A stretch of DNA of 64,000 nucleotides from Maratus speciosus (Eukaryota; Arthropoda; Arachnida; Araneae; Salticidae), in contig OZ010788.1 in the NCBI GenBank assembly GCA_963932465.1, positions 671,048,484 through 671,112,483 on the forward strand. The letters run 5' to 3'. The notes under the pieces are model-generated. The model saw nothing but the letters and a program-made list of their open reading frames with translations. It searched no databases and had not been told where the DNA came from. The translations under genes and the position numbers were made by a program. Within the stretch, counting starts at the first letter, position 1. Each line of letters begins with the position of its first letter. Positions 12,201 to 23,950 of the stretch are shown piece by piece.

Positions 12201-12624
12201 TTAAGGCTGTTCTTAAGTGATCTGCTCAACAAGCGTAAAACGTTTTGACACATTTACAAATTTTTTAACGGAAAGATATAAAATTGGAATGTTTGACCAT
12301 GGAAGCGATTTGGAATCGAACTGTGTTTTCCATCTTTTGATCAGTAAATTACCTATTGAGTTATAATCGATTTTGATCACGTGACAAACATGTTTTTCAC
12401 CCATTTTTGAGAAATTATGCCTCTTTCGCGCGGAAATTCGGTTCAAAACGCCCACTTTGACACTATTTTCTGAAAGGCCTATTGCGTTTGCAAAAAAACG
12501 GAAAAAACAGCTCGATTACATAGTTTCTGAATAACAACACCTGTTCGTTTCATGCATTTCCGAATAAAAATAAATTAAAACTTTTGTCACAAATTTATCC
12601 TTTTGGATTTGAGAACAGCCTTAA
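12201..12624. mobile_element. TTAA-flanked MITE, GGCTGTTCT ends
   Basis: TTAA flanks a 416 bp element with terminal inverted repeats GGCTGTTCT / AGAACAGCC. The minus-strand frame at 12213-12455 lies inside it and shows no known domain. Confidence 0.7.
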
Positions 12625-12714
12625 GAATTCATTTAGAAAAAATTCATTTCGTATGATACATTTACCAATTAGAAAATGTATTAGTGTATTAAAGTACGCA
12701 TGGTGTTCCATTAC

Positions 12715-12783
12715 CCTCGGGATCCAGGTACTCAATCGGTAAAGCACGTAAAGTTTCTGGGTTCGAATCCCATCTCGGGCACT
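12715..12783 (+). pseudogene. tRNA-like pseudogene
   Basis: A perfect B-box (GGTTCGAATCC) sits in a T-arm-like context, TGGG-TTCGAAT-CCCA, followed by an acceptor-like CTCGGGC. Upstream, CTCAATCGGTAAAGCA resembles a D-arm and A-box. The distance between the boxes is too short for a full anticodon arm, and the 5' acceptor strand does not pair with the 3' strand. A dead tRNA or a tRNA-derived SINE head. Confidence 0.45.
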
Positions 12784-13079
12784 TTTTCTCTCAGGTGTAA
12801 AAAATCCAATTCGTATAAAATATTTTTTTAAATTATTTCTTTCAGATTAATTTAGCACAAGAAGATGAAATAGTAATGTTTATTAAACGCCCTACTCCGC
12901 CCCGCACTTCAATTTCTTTTTTCTTTCTTTCTTTTCTTTTTTTTTGAGGAGGGGGTGGGGGGGAGTGGCACACACATTAGAAGGATATTTTGGCAATAAA
13001 GTCAGCTTTAATAGAATCAAAATCTGTTATTTTGAAATAAAATAGCGTATTTTAATTTATTAAAACTGGCCAGTCTACA

Positions 13080-13545
13080 AGAAAAGAACCGATTCCCGAG
13101 GAATCGGTCCTTTTCGGAACGGTTTCTCGGATTCGGTCCTTTTTCGAACGATTCCGAAATGGACCGACTCCGAGGAATCGGTCCTTTTCGGAACGACTCC
13201 GAGGAATCGGTCCTTTTCGGAGTCGGTACATTTTGGACCGATTCCGAGGAATCGTTCCGAAAAGGACCGATTCCGTGGAGTCGTTCCTTTTCGGAATCGT
13301 TCCAAAAAGGACCGATTCCGAGGAACCGTTCCAAAAAGGACCGAATCCTAGGAACCGTTCCAAAAAGGACCGAATCCGAGGAACCGTTCCAAAAAGGACC
13401 GAATCCGAGGAACCGTTCCAAAAAGGACCGAATCCGAGGAGTCGTTCCAAAAAGGACCGAATCCGAAAAGGACCGATTCCTTTTTACAGAATGGAATCGT
13501 TCCTTCAGTTTCACTGCCGGAATCGTTCCTTTGGAGTCGTTCCTC
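13080..13545. repeat. Right subterminal palindromic array (GGAATCGGTCC / GGAACCGTTCC)
   Basis: About 15 or more units, near 29-30 bp apart where regular (about 13318-13450), each with a near-palindromic GGAAYCGKTCC core and an AAAAAGGACCGA linker. Because the units have no stops in several frames, long but meaningless frames open on both strands (13017-13640), all translating to RNRSF/GPFW-type repeats. Same core as the left array of the hAT-like element. Confidence 0.85.
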
Positions 13546-13572
13546 AACAAATGACACATCTCTACTGTCAAC

Positions 13573-13860
13573 TTATACAAAACAGAATGGAGAGAAAATG
13601 CAGCTTTGTTTTCACAAGGTGGATTAGTTTCTATTGTTAGTGAGTTAAATGATAATGCTTTTTTTGTGTGCTTTATCAGAGAAAAATAATAAATGATACT
13701 TTGTTTGAATAAAGATATTAAGCTAATTTTTTTTTTGTTATTTTAATAAAAATATCTTAATGAACGCTTTTTAATGATTCTACAGAATAAATAAAATATT
13801 TAAGCAATGAAATATTGAGTAATTATAAACTAAAATATAAATATACAATTAAATATCGAG
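13573..13860 (+). repeat. Dispersed repeat C, copy 3, right half
   Basis: Resumes the collinear repeat directly after the right CTGTCAAC duplication, with the CACAAGGTGGATTAG word and the downstream T-rich and TTTTAAT words in the same order as copies 1 and 2. Confidence 0.65.
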
Positions 13861-14231
13861 TAATCAACGATTTTCGTTTTCTCTCATTAAAGCGTTAGAA
13901 CTATCTAATAATAATAATAGTAATAATAATAATAATGAAGAATATGATGATGATGATAATCCGATGCCTTTATATGTTTTATCCAGCATCTTCATCAAAA
14001 TTTTATTTTTTCATGTTGCTTGCACGACTTTTTTAAATCGGATTATAATTACAAGATCCTCTTACAATCCTCTAATTGCAAGATCTCCCAAAGATAGATT
14101 ATAAAAACATATCCATGAGCACGTTTCGAGGTTCTAAAAAAGCCGCCCGGTGAAAAACAAAAGCCGGAAACTTTTTTTGTTTTAAGTTACTTCGAAAATG
14201 CCGGTTTTTAATAATAATAAAAAAAAATTAA

Positions 14232-14828
14232 GTTCGTAAAATATATAATTTGAACATTAAAAAGGTCCACAATTTTACTTAAAAGGCGACTAATGTAATG
14301 AAAAATATGTTACAAATTTAAAATATACGTTTTATTTAGTACTTTCATGCCTTCCGGGCTCATCATCAGAGAATATCTTAATAACTAAATGTTGTTTATT
14401 AATACAAATACGTCACTTTGTTTTGAAAATGAGAGAGCCAATAACTACTACAGTTGAAAGTAGAAGTAGCAGTGGCAATTTCTTGGATTGAATTTAATTA
14501 GAGGAAATATATATTATTTTTATTAATTGCAGTTCCATTTATTTTATGACATCACTTTGTTTCTCATACAATCCAAGGAATTGCTACGGCTACTTATACT
14601 TTCAACTCTAGTAATTATTGGCTCGCTCATTTTCTAAACAAAGTTACGTATTTGTATAAATAAACAACATTTAGTTATTAATATATTCTCTGATGATGAG
14701 CCTGTAAGGATTGAAAGTACTAAATAAAATGCATATTTTAAACTTGTAACATCTTTTTTATTACATTAGTCACCTTTTAAGTAAGACTGTGGGCATTTTT
14801 AATGTTCACATTATATATTTTATGTTGA
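14232..14828. mobile_element. 0.6 kb foldback element
   Basis: Nearly perfect mirror: from the left, AACATTAAAAAGGTCCACA, ACTTAAAAGGCGACTAATG, TTTATTTAGTACTTTC, GGCTCATCATCAGAGAATAT and AACTAAATGTTGTTTAT; from the right, the same words in reverse complement at about 90% identity. The centre is near 14530. Each arm carries a CTGATGATGAGCC...GAAAGTAC word (minus strand at 14343-14369, plus strand at 14690-14716), vaguely like a hammerhead core. A partial relative lies near 41090-41380. No coding frame. Confidence 0.75.
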
Positions 14829-15639
14829 ATCGAGGCAAAATATTGAGTTACGTCTTATGATATTATTTAAATTAAGCTCATTTTAAAAATTTTAAAGGAA
14901 AAAGATTTTTTTCAGGAAGAAAAAAAGGCTATTGTCACATTTCAAATTAATCATTCAATATATATTTTCAGTGTTTCCTTTATACCCAGGTACCATAGAT
15001 TTAAGGACTTCTTATTCAGTGCTTTATAAAATATAATTCTAACAAAATCTGGCCCAATATATTTAAATTAGTTTTTCTTAAACTGTGTTTTTTTTTGTTT
15101 TGTTTTTTTTAGTAAGTGCTGTGAAAAATATAGTCATGAAACAACCGCTTTCTTATATGTGACATTACAAAGTGACATTACAAATATATTTACCTGGTGA
15201 ACCATTAAATGTTTATTTATATTTCAACACGTTTTTTTAAAAAAATGGCTTTTAAATTTTTTTTCAGAAAATTACACTTTAAAATTGAAAAGTAATAATT
15301 ATATATGCAAGAGTCGTAGTTTAAAAAGACTAAAATCTCATTGACTAATCAAAACTCTTCGGTTCCCTCCAGCTACTGGGCTTTTAGTCGGAAGTGATGG
15401 CAACGGAAGAACGAGTAGAGGTTTCGGAACTGGCACGAAGTAGCCAGTAAAAAAAATGACAATACGGAAACTATACAACTCCAGGCGTTGGACAAAACTT
15501 TAATGTAATATAACCTCATATATTTGATGATGGTCATGTATTTTAGTGTAATTTTAATATTTTTCAGTTTTTAGCTATTCATTTGTGTATACAACATTCA
15601 GCAACATTGCGATTTGTGTTTTCACGATAAAATTTTACA
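14829..15639. other. No gene recognised
   Basis: AT-rich. The stretch near 15360-15480 is somewhat richer in GC and not obviously repeated in the window, but it has no supported frame or splice-bounded exon. Confidence 0.45.
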
Positions 15640-17640
15640 GTAGATTAATTTTAGCTTTATCGAATTTGTAGTTTTAGGGAACTGAAACTTTCCAATCCGT
15701 GACTATTAACAATCAAGAAAGCTGTGCAGTGATAATTTGTAATACATACACATATATGTATCAATTTAAAAATACTTTGTGATCTAACCCGTCCTTCCCG
15801 AGTTACATAATATAGGCGAAAAACAATTGTTTTTAAATAGTCAATATTTTTTTTCTTTCTTTCTTTTTTTTTTTTTTTTTTTTTTTTTTTTGTGTTAAAT
15901 ATATATTTTTCCGGTTACTAACAAATGATACGAAAAAGTATTTTTATATGAAGAATATCAATTATGTATTTAATATCATCAATATTCAATTTATGTAATA
16001 TTCAATAATGAAGTTTTAATTTCGTTCTGGAAAATTAGCCGGAAACAAACTCTGAGCTATTTATATTACTTTAAACGAAATCGAGTTGATCTTTCATAAT
16101 CGTCTGTACGCCAAAGAGACGTTAGATTTTTTTTTTAACAAATCGTTTAAAAATTATTTTGAAATCGATTGAAAATTATTTTCAAAACCGTAAAATGTAA
16201 TTTTGATAGTGTTTTCAAATTGTACTTGAAAGAACATATTTTTTTCTATTCGACGGTGCAAAAATGTAAAATGTGTAGCATTTAAAAAATCCAGTAAAAA
16301 CGAAATTCAATCGTGGCCGACATGACGTCAAAATGACGCCATCGTTAATCAAAGACACGTTTCCCCCTTATATTATAGATTTTTAGTTTGTACAAAGAAC
16401 AATGCGTTCGGAACGTGATAAAATAGTATATTAATGAAAAATGGTATTTCATATTATTAAATGAGCTTTATAACATTTTATTTTGTATTGTCGCGTACTG
16501 TCTGGATAAATTTTCACCAAAATGTATTAAAATTTAAAAGGCTATTAAAGATTGAATAAGCCTCCTCTGGAATATACATATTCCATTTTTCTTAACATTT
16601 AAATTAAAATTGTTTTCGTACTGAAATAATTTTTTTATGAATCTCATAAGATTCTCTTTTTGTATATAAAGCACATCTCTTAATCGTGTTTAAACATGAA
16701 ATAAACACTACGTAAACTTTAACTATTGAGTTTTACAGAGACATGTCTCTTTTAAAATATATTCAAATATTATTAAGTGCTTTACAAAAAATGTCGCAAA
16801 TGTATGCAACCCTCCGAGCGTCTTGCGAAAGGGTAAAATTGTAATGTTGTTTTCTTTACATTTTGTTTTAAATGTTAAGAAAATATGATTTTTTTAACAT
16901 TATAAAAAAATCTCAATTACAAATATGAATGCAATCCTTGAGAGTATTAATCATTCTTCAATGTATTTAAAATTAATTAAATCTACAGAATTATATTATC
17001 TTAAATATTGCTTGTATTGCTGTGAAACCTGCAGCTTAGTGAACGGAATAATACGCCCCAAACACTTAGAGGGTTAAAATAACGTACGAGGCGAAATACC
17101 ATTATTCGGTGCCGTCAAACTGTTTGAAATCTACACTATGTATTCTCAATAGCATTTCTATAGAAAAGCCGTTCTACTGTAATTTTTATATTTTATAGAA
17201 TGTACCTAGAAAATTAGTATTTGTATTTTTGGTAAAATGTCGCCGGTGAGGGTTAAGTGAGACTTAAAATTTAAAGTAGTTTTAAAAAATAGATGAATGG
17301 CAAAACCTTTTAACGTCAAAAACGTCTGGTATCGGAATGGTCACAAAACTGGTGAAAATTTTATCTTTCGTATTGTGTTAGAAAATTGCCTTTCAATGCT
17401 ATTTGAAGCTATCCGCACCACACAATCAAACAAAATACTAAAAATATTTTAACATGTAAGATCAAGACCCATAAATGCTCATGCTTTTAACAGATGGATT
17501 AAATTGGTATTTAAAACCTTACCTTTTAAGGATTACGGCATTTTTCCCCCATTTATTTCGTCGATGCAATAAATAAATGTTTTTATACGAAACATAAAAC
17601 TATTTTTTTTTCATCCCCTTAAATTCGTAATTCAATTACA
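15640..17640 (+). repeat. Dispersed repeat A, copy 1 (with MITE inserted)
   Basis: Long collinear similarity with 57985-60080 and, for the right third, with 31235-31880. Landmarks in order: TTTTATATGAAGA, a block with GTACGC.A.AGAGA, AACATGAAATAAACA, ATTATTAAGTGCTTTACAAA, GG..CCGTCAAA, ACCTTTTAACGTCAAAAACG, TTTATTTCGTC. No coding frame. Family unknown. Confidence 0.7.
16806..17077 (-). mobile_element. piggyBac-like MITE, copy 1 (264 bp)
   Basis: Starts CCCTCCGAGCGTC and ends CACTTAGAGGG, followed by TTAA. The left TTAA has mutated to GCAA. On the opposite strand it matches the element inside the second BEL (63495-63759) along its whole length at roughly 92% by eye. Repeat A copies 2 and 3 lack it at the equivalent position (near 31330 and 59560), giving an empty site. 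Confidence 0.85.
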
Positions 17641-18792
17641 TTTAACGAATTTTAAGATTATTTTACATTAGCTGACCCGCCTGGCGTTGCCCGGGCCCGT
17701 GATAATAAGCTTAAATGATGCGTAAATTTGCATGACTTTCTATCTTTAACTCCATTTTGTCTGAAATTATATTTTTAAATAAAAAAATCGCGAAAAAACA
17801 TTGATTTTTACAGGTAAAAGCTCTTGTAAGAAGACGTTTTCTTGTTTTTTTTTCACATTTTTCGTTTCTGAAATAAAAATAAATAAATAGTTCTTGTTTT
17901 CCAAAATCTTTTAAATTTTTATAGGTTATAAATATAACGTTTTTGCAAAAATTTTCTGAAAAAGGAGTAGAAAGCGAGCGTAACCTAGACGAAACGCTCA
18001 AGTGTTTACTGATTTCGTGGAAATTTTCACACATTTTATTTTATAAAGAATATTTCTGCCCGTCCGAACGTTTCGAAATTTTTGTAGGTTGCCTAAATCT
18101 GGTCCATTGAGATGCTCTAAAAATTGTTTTAAAATACGGAAGTTTAGTTAATTTTAGTCTAGGAAAAATATCGTCTTCGTGAGTCGCGAACTGATCTTTG
18201 TTCGTTGGTGTATTTAAAAAAGTTAGCATTCATATATTTTTTAATTGATTGCACCATCGTTTAGAAGATGATTTCAGCTTTAAGTGCATATTTTCGGTTT
18301 GTTATTACCTCCAAAACTGCTCTCTGGAGGACTGTTGTCATTAGAGACAATAACGTTTTGGAAAAACGGCCCTTTTTGAAATTTTCATTTCAAACGGTCA
18401 ATTGCGATATTTTTTCGCCCTGACTGCGACATTTGAGAAGTAAGTATACAATCTGTCGGAATATGTGTTCCAATTTTATCTGTACTGAGCGGTTTGGTAG
18501 ATTTACGTTAAAACAAAACTATTAAAAACACAAATAAAATAGAAAAGTCGGTTCTCCGCTTCCTTTCGATAATTAGAATAGGTTACATACGAGCGTGTAC
18601 AAGCGCTTTTGACAACTGAAAATTAAATTGATTTTTTTTTATGTGAGTGCGTTGCGATTTTTAGGTAGCTTTCATTACAAAAAGTAAAAAGCTACCTATT
18701 GAAGCCTTTCCGTCGAAAACACCTCAATAAAAATTTTGGTACATTTTCATCGATCATGACCCCCAGACCCACCCCCTCTTTTAAATGTTACT

Positions 18793-18834
<42 letters not shown>

Positions 18835-19689
18835 ATTTGTCATGCGGGGCTAACCCTCACACAAATTTTCAAGGTAGATTTTCTTAGTATTGATTATCAT
18901 ATTTTTAAATCAGAATTTTTTTTTATATATCGAGTCTTCATTTTATGTGGAACTTATTTTATTTCTCATTAAAGTCCATATTCTTATGTCCTATTCCTAT
19001 TAAGTAATATTTCTAGTTCAAAGAATTTGATTAATTCGGAAAAATAGAAGATTATAGCAATTCTGAATTTTAAAAATATTAAATACATTATACAGAATAC
19101 TTCATATTAAGACTATCTGAGAAATCAAAGCCAATTTTATAAAGTTTTAATTTATAATATGTTATCGTGTTTAAACATCTAATAGAGTTTTATTGAAAAG
19201 TATCCGGTATGAAATGCATCTAAACGATTATACAGTGCTTAAAAAAATTCCAAAATGTGTGCACTAAAATCGCTTAAAAGAAATATATATTCTACTTTGA
19301 AATCGTCAAATTGTTTAAAATCTACACATAATTTCAATAGGACTACAAATTTTAAAAGCTATTCAGATACAAAATTCACACAGGAAAATCACTTAAAATC
19401 ATCCAAATTAGGCTAATAATTGCTAAAAGTGATAAAAATACACTTAAAAGTCATATAAATCGCTCAGACGGCGACATTCCCAAGATCTTTGTAGATACAA
19501 ATATTTCCGTAAAAATTTTTGAAAACAAGAAATTTGTAAATAAAATCACGAGATCACATGTATAATGAAAAACAAGTGCGAACACAAAAAAATAAAAGAA
19601 AAGTGTTCAGTTAAACTGTTGGCATTGAGATCACAAGCTATTAAAACCAATTGTATATTATACTCTTATTTCAAAGAATAATACCCCTC
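17641..19689. other. Unassigned, with AT microsatellite
   Basis: Begins with TAGCTGACCCGCCTGGCG, a GC-rich word of a kind that recurs in arthropod dispersed repeats; I cannot name the family. A (TA)n tract lies near 18797-18831. Frames at 17711-18034, 18041-18229 (minus) and 18699-18887 (plus) have no recognisable motif. Confidence 0.45.
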
Positions 19690-20110
19690 AAAAAATAAAT
19701 TAAGGGGGCATTAATCCCCTCGTTTCCCCCTTTATATTTTACCAATGAACTTCCAAATGTCATCAGAGAAGTTCCTTATCAGTATACATCGGTATACCAA
19801 ATTTGAAGCAAATCGGATAGAAAACCCATTTCTCTAAATCAAGGGGAGTATTAGCCCTCCGTTCCCCCTTTAGACTTAAACAATGAACCTCCAAATCTAA
19901 TCAGGGAAGCGCCTTATCAGAATTAATCGGTATACGAAATTTGAAGAAAATCTGATAATTCCGTATGAAAAACTTATTTATCTAAGTTCAGGGGGATTAC
20001 CCACTGTTACCCCCTGTATACTTAACCAATGAAACCCCAAAACTAATCAGGGAAGCGCCTTATCAGAATGAAACTAGAAAAAAATTGAAGCAAATCGAAT
20101 ATTTCTATCA
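19690..20110 (+). repeat. Tandem repeat, three units of about 140 bp
   Basis: The words CCCCCT...AC.AATGAAC and TCAG.GAAG.GCCTTATCAG recur near 19728, 19860 and 20005, each followed by a GGTATAC.AAATTTGAAG-type word that decays in the third unit. It is followed by a GTACATAC microsatellite near 20130. Confidence 0.7.
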
Positions 20111-20612
20111 AGAGTTACGTGTTATGTACATACGTACATACATACAAATCCGGCGGTCACATTAGCTCTCAGGCTTTGATAGCTTGTGAGCTAATAAAAA
20201 TGAATATTTGTGAAATGAATTATTTATATTATTCCCGTAAGGCATGGTGACGTCACGGCGACGTCGTTGTGAAGTCACACTGTGATTTTGTGACCGTCGA
20301 TGTGACGTCATAGTGACTAGAATGCGAGGTCGTTATGGCCGTTTTAGAGGTCGTTTGTGACGTCACATTGTGACCACTCTGTGAAGTCACGGTGTGACAA
20401 ATTTGTGAAATGTGTGTCATTTGTCACTATTTTGGCATTAACTTTTTGACGAACCTGTGACGACAGCGACAATGCTTTGACGTCACACTGTGACTAATTT
20501 GTGAAATATGTGTCATTTGTGACGAACTTGTCATAAACAATGTGATGATTACAAATGAAAATCAAATTTCAAATTAATTGCTTAAAAGGGCAAAGGCCAA
20601 CATAGAGAAAAA

Positions 20613-20686
20613 GATTCCAAGCCGGGACTCGAATCCGGGCCATCAGTGTAGCGCACTGACATTCTACCGACTAAACCACATGGAAC
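20613..20686 (-). pseudogene. tRNA-like segment with intact A and B boxes
   Basis: On the minus strand: an acceptor strand GTTCCA pairing with TGGAAT, A-box TGGTTTAGTCGG (fits TRGYNNARNNGG), a 5 bp anticodon stem TCAGT/ACTGA with a 7-base loop, and B-box GATTCGAGTCC. The loop lacks the usual U33, and the segment lies inside a longer repeat, so a tRNA-derived SINE promoter is more likely than a working tRNA gene. Confidence 0.5.
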
Positions 20687-21132
20687 GACGCCCAGCCTGG
20701 AAAATTTCTTACTAGTACATGTTTGCAAGGCTACAAACGCAGCGCAAGATGGAATATTTATCGTGAGCCGCCAACATCGGGTAAACACGAAACTTAATTA
20801 AATCCAGCATCGATTAAAACTATATAAATACTTGGAACATTTTCCATAGAGAACCATTCGCCTTGCATACAATATTTCAAATGAAAATCAAATTTCAAAT
20901 TAATTGCTTAAAATGCAATTTAAATTTGAAATTTGATTTTCATTTGAAATATGCAAGGCGAATGTTTCTCTCTCGAAAAATTTCCAAGTATTTATATAGT
21001 TTGAATTGCTGCTGGATTTAATTAAGTTTCGTGTTTGCCCCATGCCGGTGGCTCATGATAAATATTCCATCTTGTGCTGAGTTTGCAGCCTTGCCAACAT
21101 GTAATAGTAAGACATTTTCCAGGCTGTGTCTC

Positions 21133-21205
21133 GTTCCATGTGGTTTAGTCGGTAGAATGTCAGTGCGCTATACAGATGGCCCGGATTCAAGTACCGTTAT
21201 GGAAT
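21133..21205 (+). pseudogene. tRNA-like segment, degraded B box
   Basis: Plus-strand counterpart of 20613-20686. The A-box TGGTTTAGTCGG is intact; the B-box has changed to GATTCAAGTACC. The anticodon stem is also broken. Confidence 0.5.
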
Positions 21206-21419
21206 TTTTCTCACTATGTTGGCTTTTGCGCCTTTTAAGTAATCAATTTGAAATTTGATTTCCATTTGAAATATTGTTTGCAAGGCGAATGTTTCTCTCT
21301 GGAAAAATTTCCAAGCATTAATACTGTGATGATTCTTGTTATAAACACTGTGATGAATTTTAAAATAAAGTTTTGTTTGAAATATACAATATTAATGTCA
21401 AATATGTTTTCCAATTCTT

Positions 21420-21880
21420 TTGAATAGCCCTGTATTTAATCTGTAGGTTGATATATACTAGTATATAATGTGAAAATTTAGTTTAGCAAGAAAACGCATA
21501 ACAGGTTGAAATTCTCATTCAGCAATTTATACTAATGTATGAAAACATACTTGAATACTTTTGTACAACCCTGTAGTTTACCTAGAATCTTTATTACACG
21601 CCACTATTTAGTTAAAATTTAATTCAAATTAAAACACTCTTAAAATTGCTGAAATCACATTTCCAAAAATTATAATTTATAGACGGCCATATATCCATTT
21701 CCTTGCGTGACCCTGTGTATCATTTTATCCATATTCTACAAACATTTCTCAGTAAATTAAATGCAGTTCAACATAAAAATCCATAACTCATCTAAAAAAC
21801 ACCTTTAAACAATTTGCGTCCATACCCCTTAACTCTTACGTACACTTTTGTGTAGCCCTGTATATGAATTATAGCTTTTA
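21420..21880 (+). repeat. Degenerate tandem repeat, four units of about 142 bp
   Basis: The word CCCTGT(A/G) preceded by a TTTTG-rich stretch recurs near 21427, 21568, 21709 and 21855 (spacings 141, 141, 146). The first and last units also share a TATACTA.TATA.T block downstream. Confidence 0.55.
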
Positions 21881-23950
21881 TATACACCATATACTATGTA
21901 TAAATATAGAGAATCATAAAAAAGCATTTTATAATTAAAAATGCATTTCCGGCAATTATCGCTAATGAACAGTACAATATCAACTTTTATAAATATCATA
22001 AATTATAAATATTTTTTTATAAATATTATAAATATCAAATTTTAAAAAGTATAATAAAGCAGTTTAATGTATAAACTTGTTATCAGGCATAAAAAAACAC
22101 TTTATTTCAATGCTTAAATGTCATATTTTATTTTTTAATGCGAAGTATCGAACGTGTATCGAAAACGTAGAAAATGAGTTTACAATCGAAGAAAATTTAA
22201 TAACTGATTCTGAATGTCTACAATTAAATGTTTGATTAAAATCACGAACAGTAAAAACGTGCTTACATACAATTTAAAAAAATAAATATACCAATTTGAA
22301 AAACACTAAATAATTAGTATTTATAATTGTACTATTATACAACAACAAAGTACAATACATGAATTAAACGTATTATTAGATTTAACAATTTCTTAAAAAT
22401 CTCCCCATATGTTACAAGGAATTCCTATTATTTTATAATTTTGGCAAATGATAAATCTGAAAACATTGATATGAAGATTTAGGATTTTAAATAATAATTT
22501 GAAATATTATTAGCAATGAAAAAAAGTCTTTCAAAAGTTTCACTACTATAGCATGTAAAACGACGATTCAGTATAATGTTAATTTCTAATCTGAAAAACA
22601 ATTCCAGATCAGTCTCTTTCTATAGGTATAATATAAAACTATTTAACTCATCTCACCAAATATACAAAACAGGAATAAACAATTTAAATTAAATAAGACC
22701 TACTTTTTAATCTCCATAAATTAATTATTAATATCCGTGTGTATCCGAAAATGGCGACGTCTTTTTCTTCCATTAGAAAAAAGCACACGCAAAAGCTTAC
22801 ATTTTAGACTAGTAACTTACCACATCTGTTAGAACAAAAAGTTCTCTGTTTACCCTGCGGTATCGTGGCAGACGATTTTGGGCAGGTGTTAGTTTATTTG
22901 CTTTTATATAAACAGATTTGGAACTTACATGTGCAATCATTTTATGAGACTGTCTGTATTTAAATTTTTGTATTTGAAGAATTTTCCAATGTATTTTACC
23001 TTTTCTTTTTATCAGTTTTAATCCCCCCCCCCCCCCCCCTGCCTTTTTCTAAGAAAAGATCGTTTCACACATAATAAATACAAAATATCTTCCTAAAAAA
23101 TAATAAGATATAAATAAATATCGAGGATAAAAAAAATTTTCTTTGTCAATCGTCATTCTTTTCATGTTAATTTCCTGTAGAATAAAACAATTCATAAAAT
23201 AACTTTTTTTTAGAGTGATATCTCAAAAACACAAATTTCAAATACGAATTAAATTATATCATGGGTTTTGCATAAATTTTGTATTTTTTTTTATTCGGAA
23301 AATGCTAATTTTATTTTAAAAGTCTGAAAGAAGTAGATTTAAAAAAAAAATAGTTACTTAAAATAGGTACACTAACAGGAAAAAATATGACTTGAATGCA
23401 AATTATAAAGCATGAAATGTATGTATGACTAAACTCTGAAGACTCTTTCTACGTGCTCATTAAAAGCTGCAGACTTAACTATAATAGAAATTTTTTTGTT
23501 TGAAGCCACAAAGGTGTTTCGAATACCAGTGGTCGGTAAGAATAAATTAAAATTTTTCCTTCCTGCAAACTAAATATGTAAAGTGTATATATTTAATATT
23601 CCTAATTCTAAATATGTTATCCAAATTGCTCCAGCACGTACCATTTTTCCGAGAAACACTTTTATAATAATAAGAATAGGAGAAGGATTATTATATTAAA
23701 TTGCAATACTAGATAAAATTGAAATCAGGAAAAAAGTATACTTTCACTCTCTTAGATATCAAATTGATAAAATATAACATAAAAATCTAGTTTGTTGATA
23801 TTGTACCGTGCATTTTCCTTTATATGCCCCCCCCCCCCCCCACCACCATCTTTTCGTATCTGAATTTACTATTTGCTATCCACTAATATATTTTCATTTC
23901 TTATGCCGCTGTAACTCGGGCCTTTTTAAAACATTTCTCTTCACTTTCAA
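21881..23950. other. No gene recognised; C homopolymer
   Basis: AT-rich interior of the GTGAC-bounded element. A run of C lies near 23025-23039 and a second near 23827-23841. No supported frame. Confidence 0.5.

Larger units (their letters stand above)
5663..13564. mobile_element. hAT-like 7.9 kb insertion, no transposase found
   Basis: The left end reads TAGAGATGGGCAAC and the right end, reverse-complemented, reads TAGAGATGTGTCAT, a hAT-type terminus. Perfect 8 bp target duplications (CTGTCAAC) lie at 5655-5662 and 13565-13572; 8 bp is the hAT signature. The flanks are two halves of dispersed repeat C, whose uninterrupted form is seen at 859-1200 and 2275-2640. Subterminal arrays of GGAACGATTCC-type palindromes lie inside both ends. 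No hAT transposase frame is visible, so the element is non-autonomous or gutted, and much of its length is later nested insertion (foldback element, MITEs, tandem array). An alternative is two unrelated hAT ends with a chance 8 bp match, which I consider unlikely given the split host repeat. Confidence 0.7.
20548..21320. repeat. Inverted pair of SINE-like modules
   Basis: Two copies of about 370 bp face each other around a palindrome near 20930. Both outer edges and the centre carry an ATTTGAAATTTGATTTTCAT-type word. Both copies contain a tRNA-like segment and a GCAAGGCGAATG.TTCTCT word. The left copy reads on the minus strand and the right copy on the plus strand. Confidence 0.75.

Noticed and set aside
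13017..13640. Long overlapping open frames on both strands with repeated RNRSF/GPFW residues
   Set aside because: They translate the palindromic GGAAYCGKTCC array, whose units lack stops in several frames on both strands.
18699..18887. 62-residue frame with an alternating Ile-Tyr run
   Set aside because: The run is the (TA)n microsatellite.
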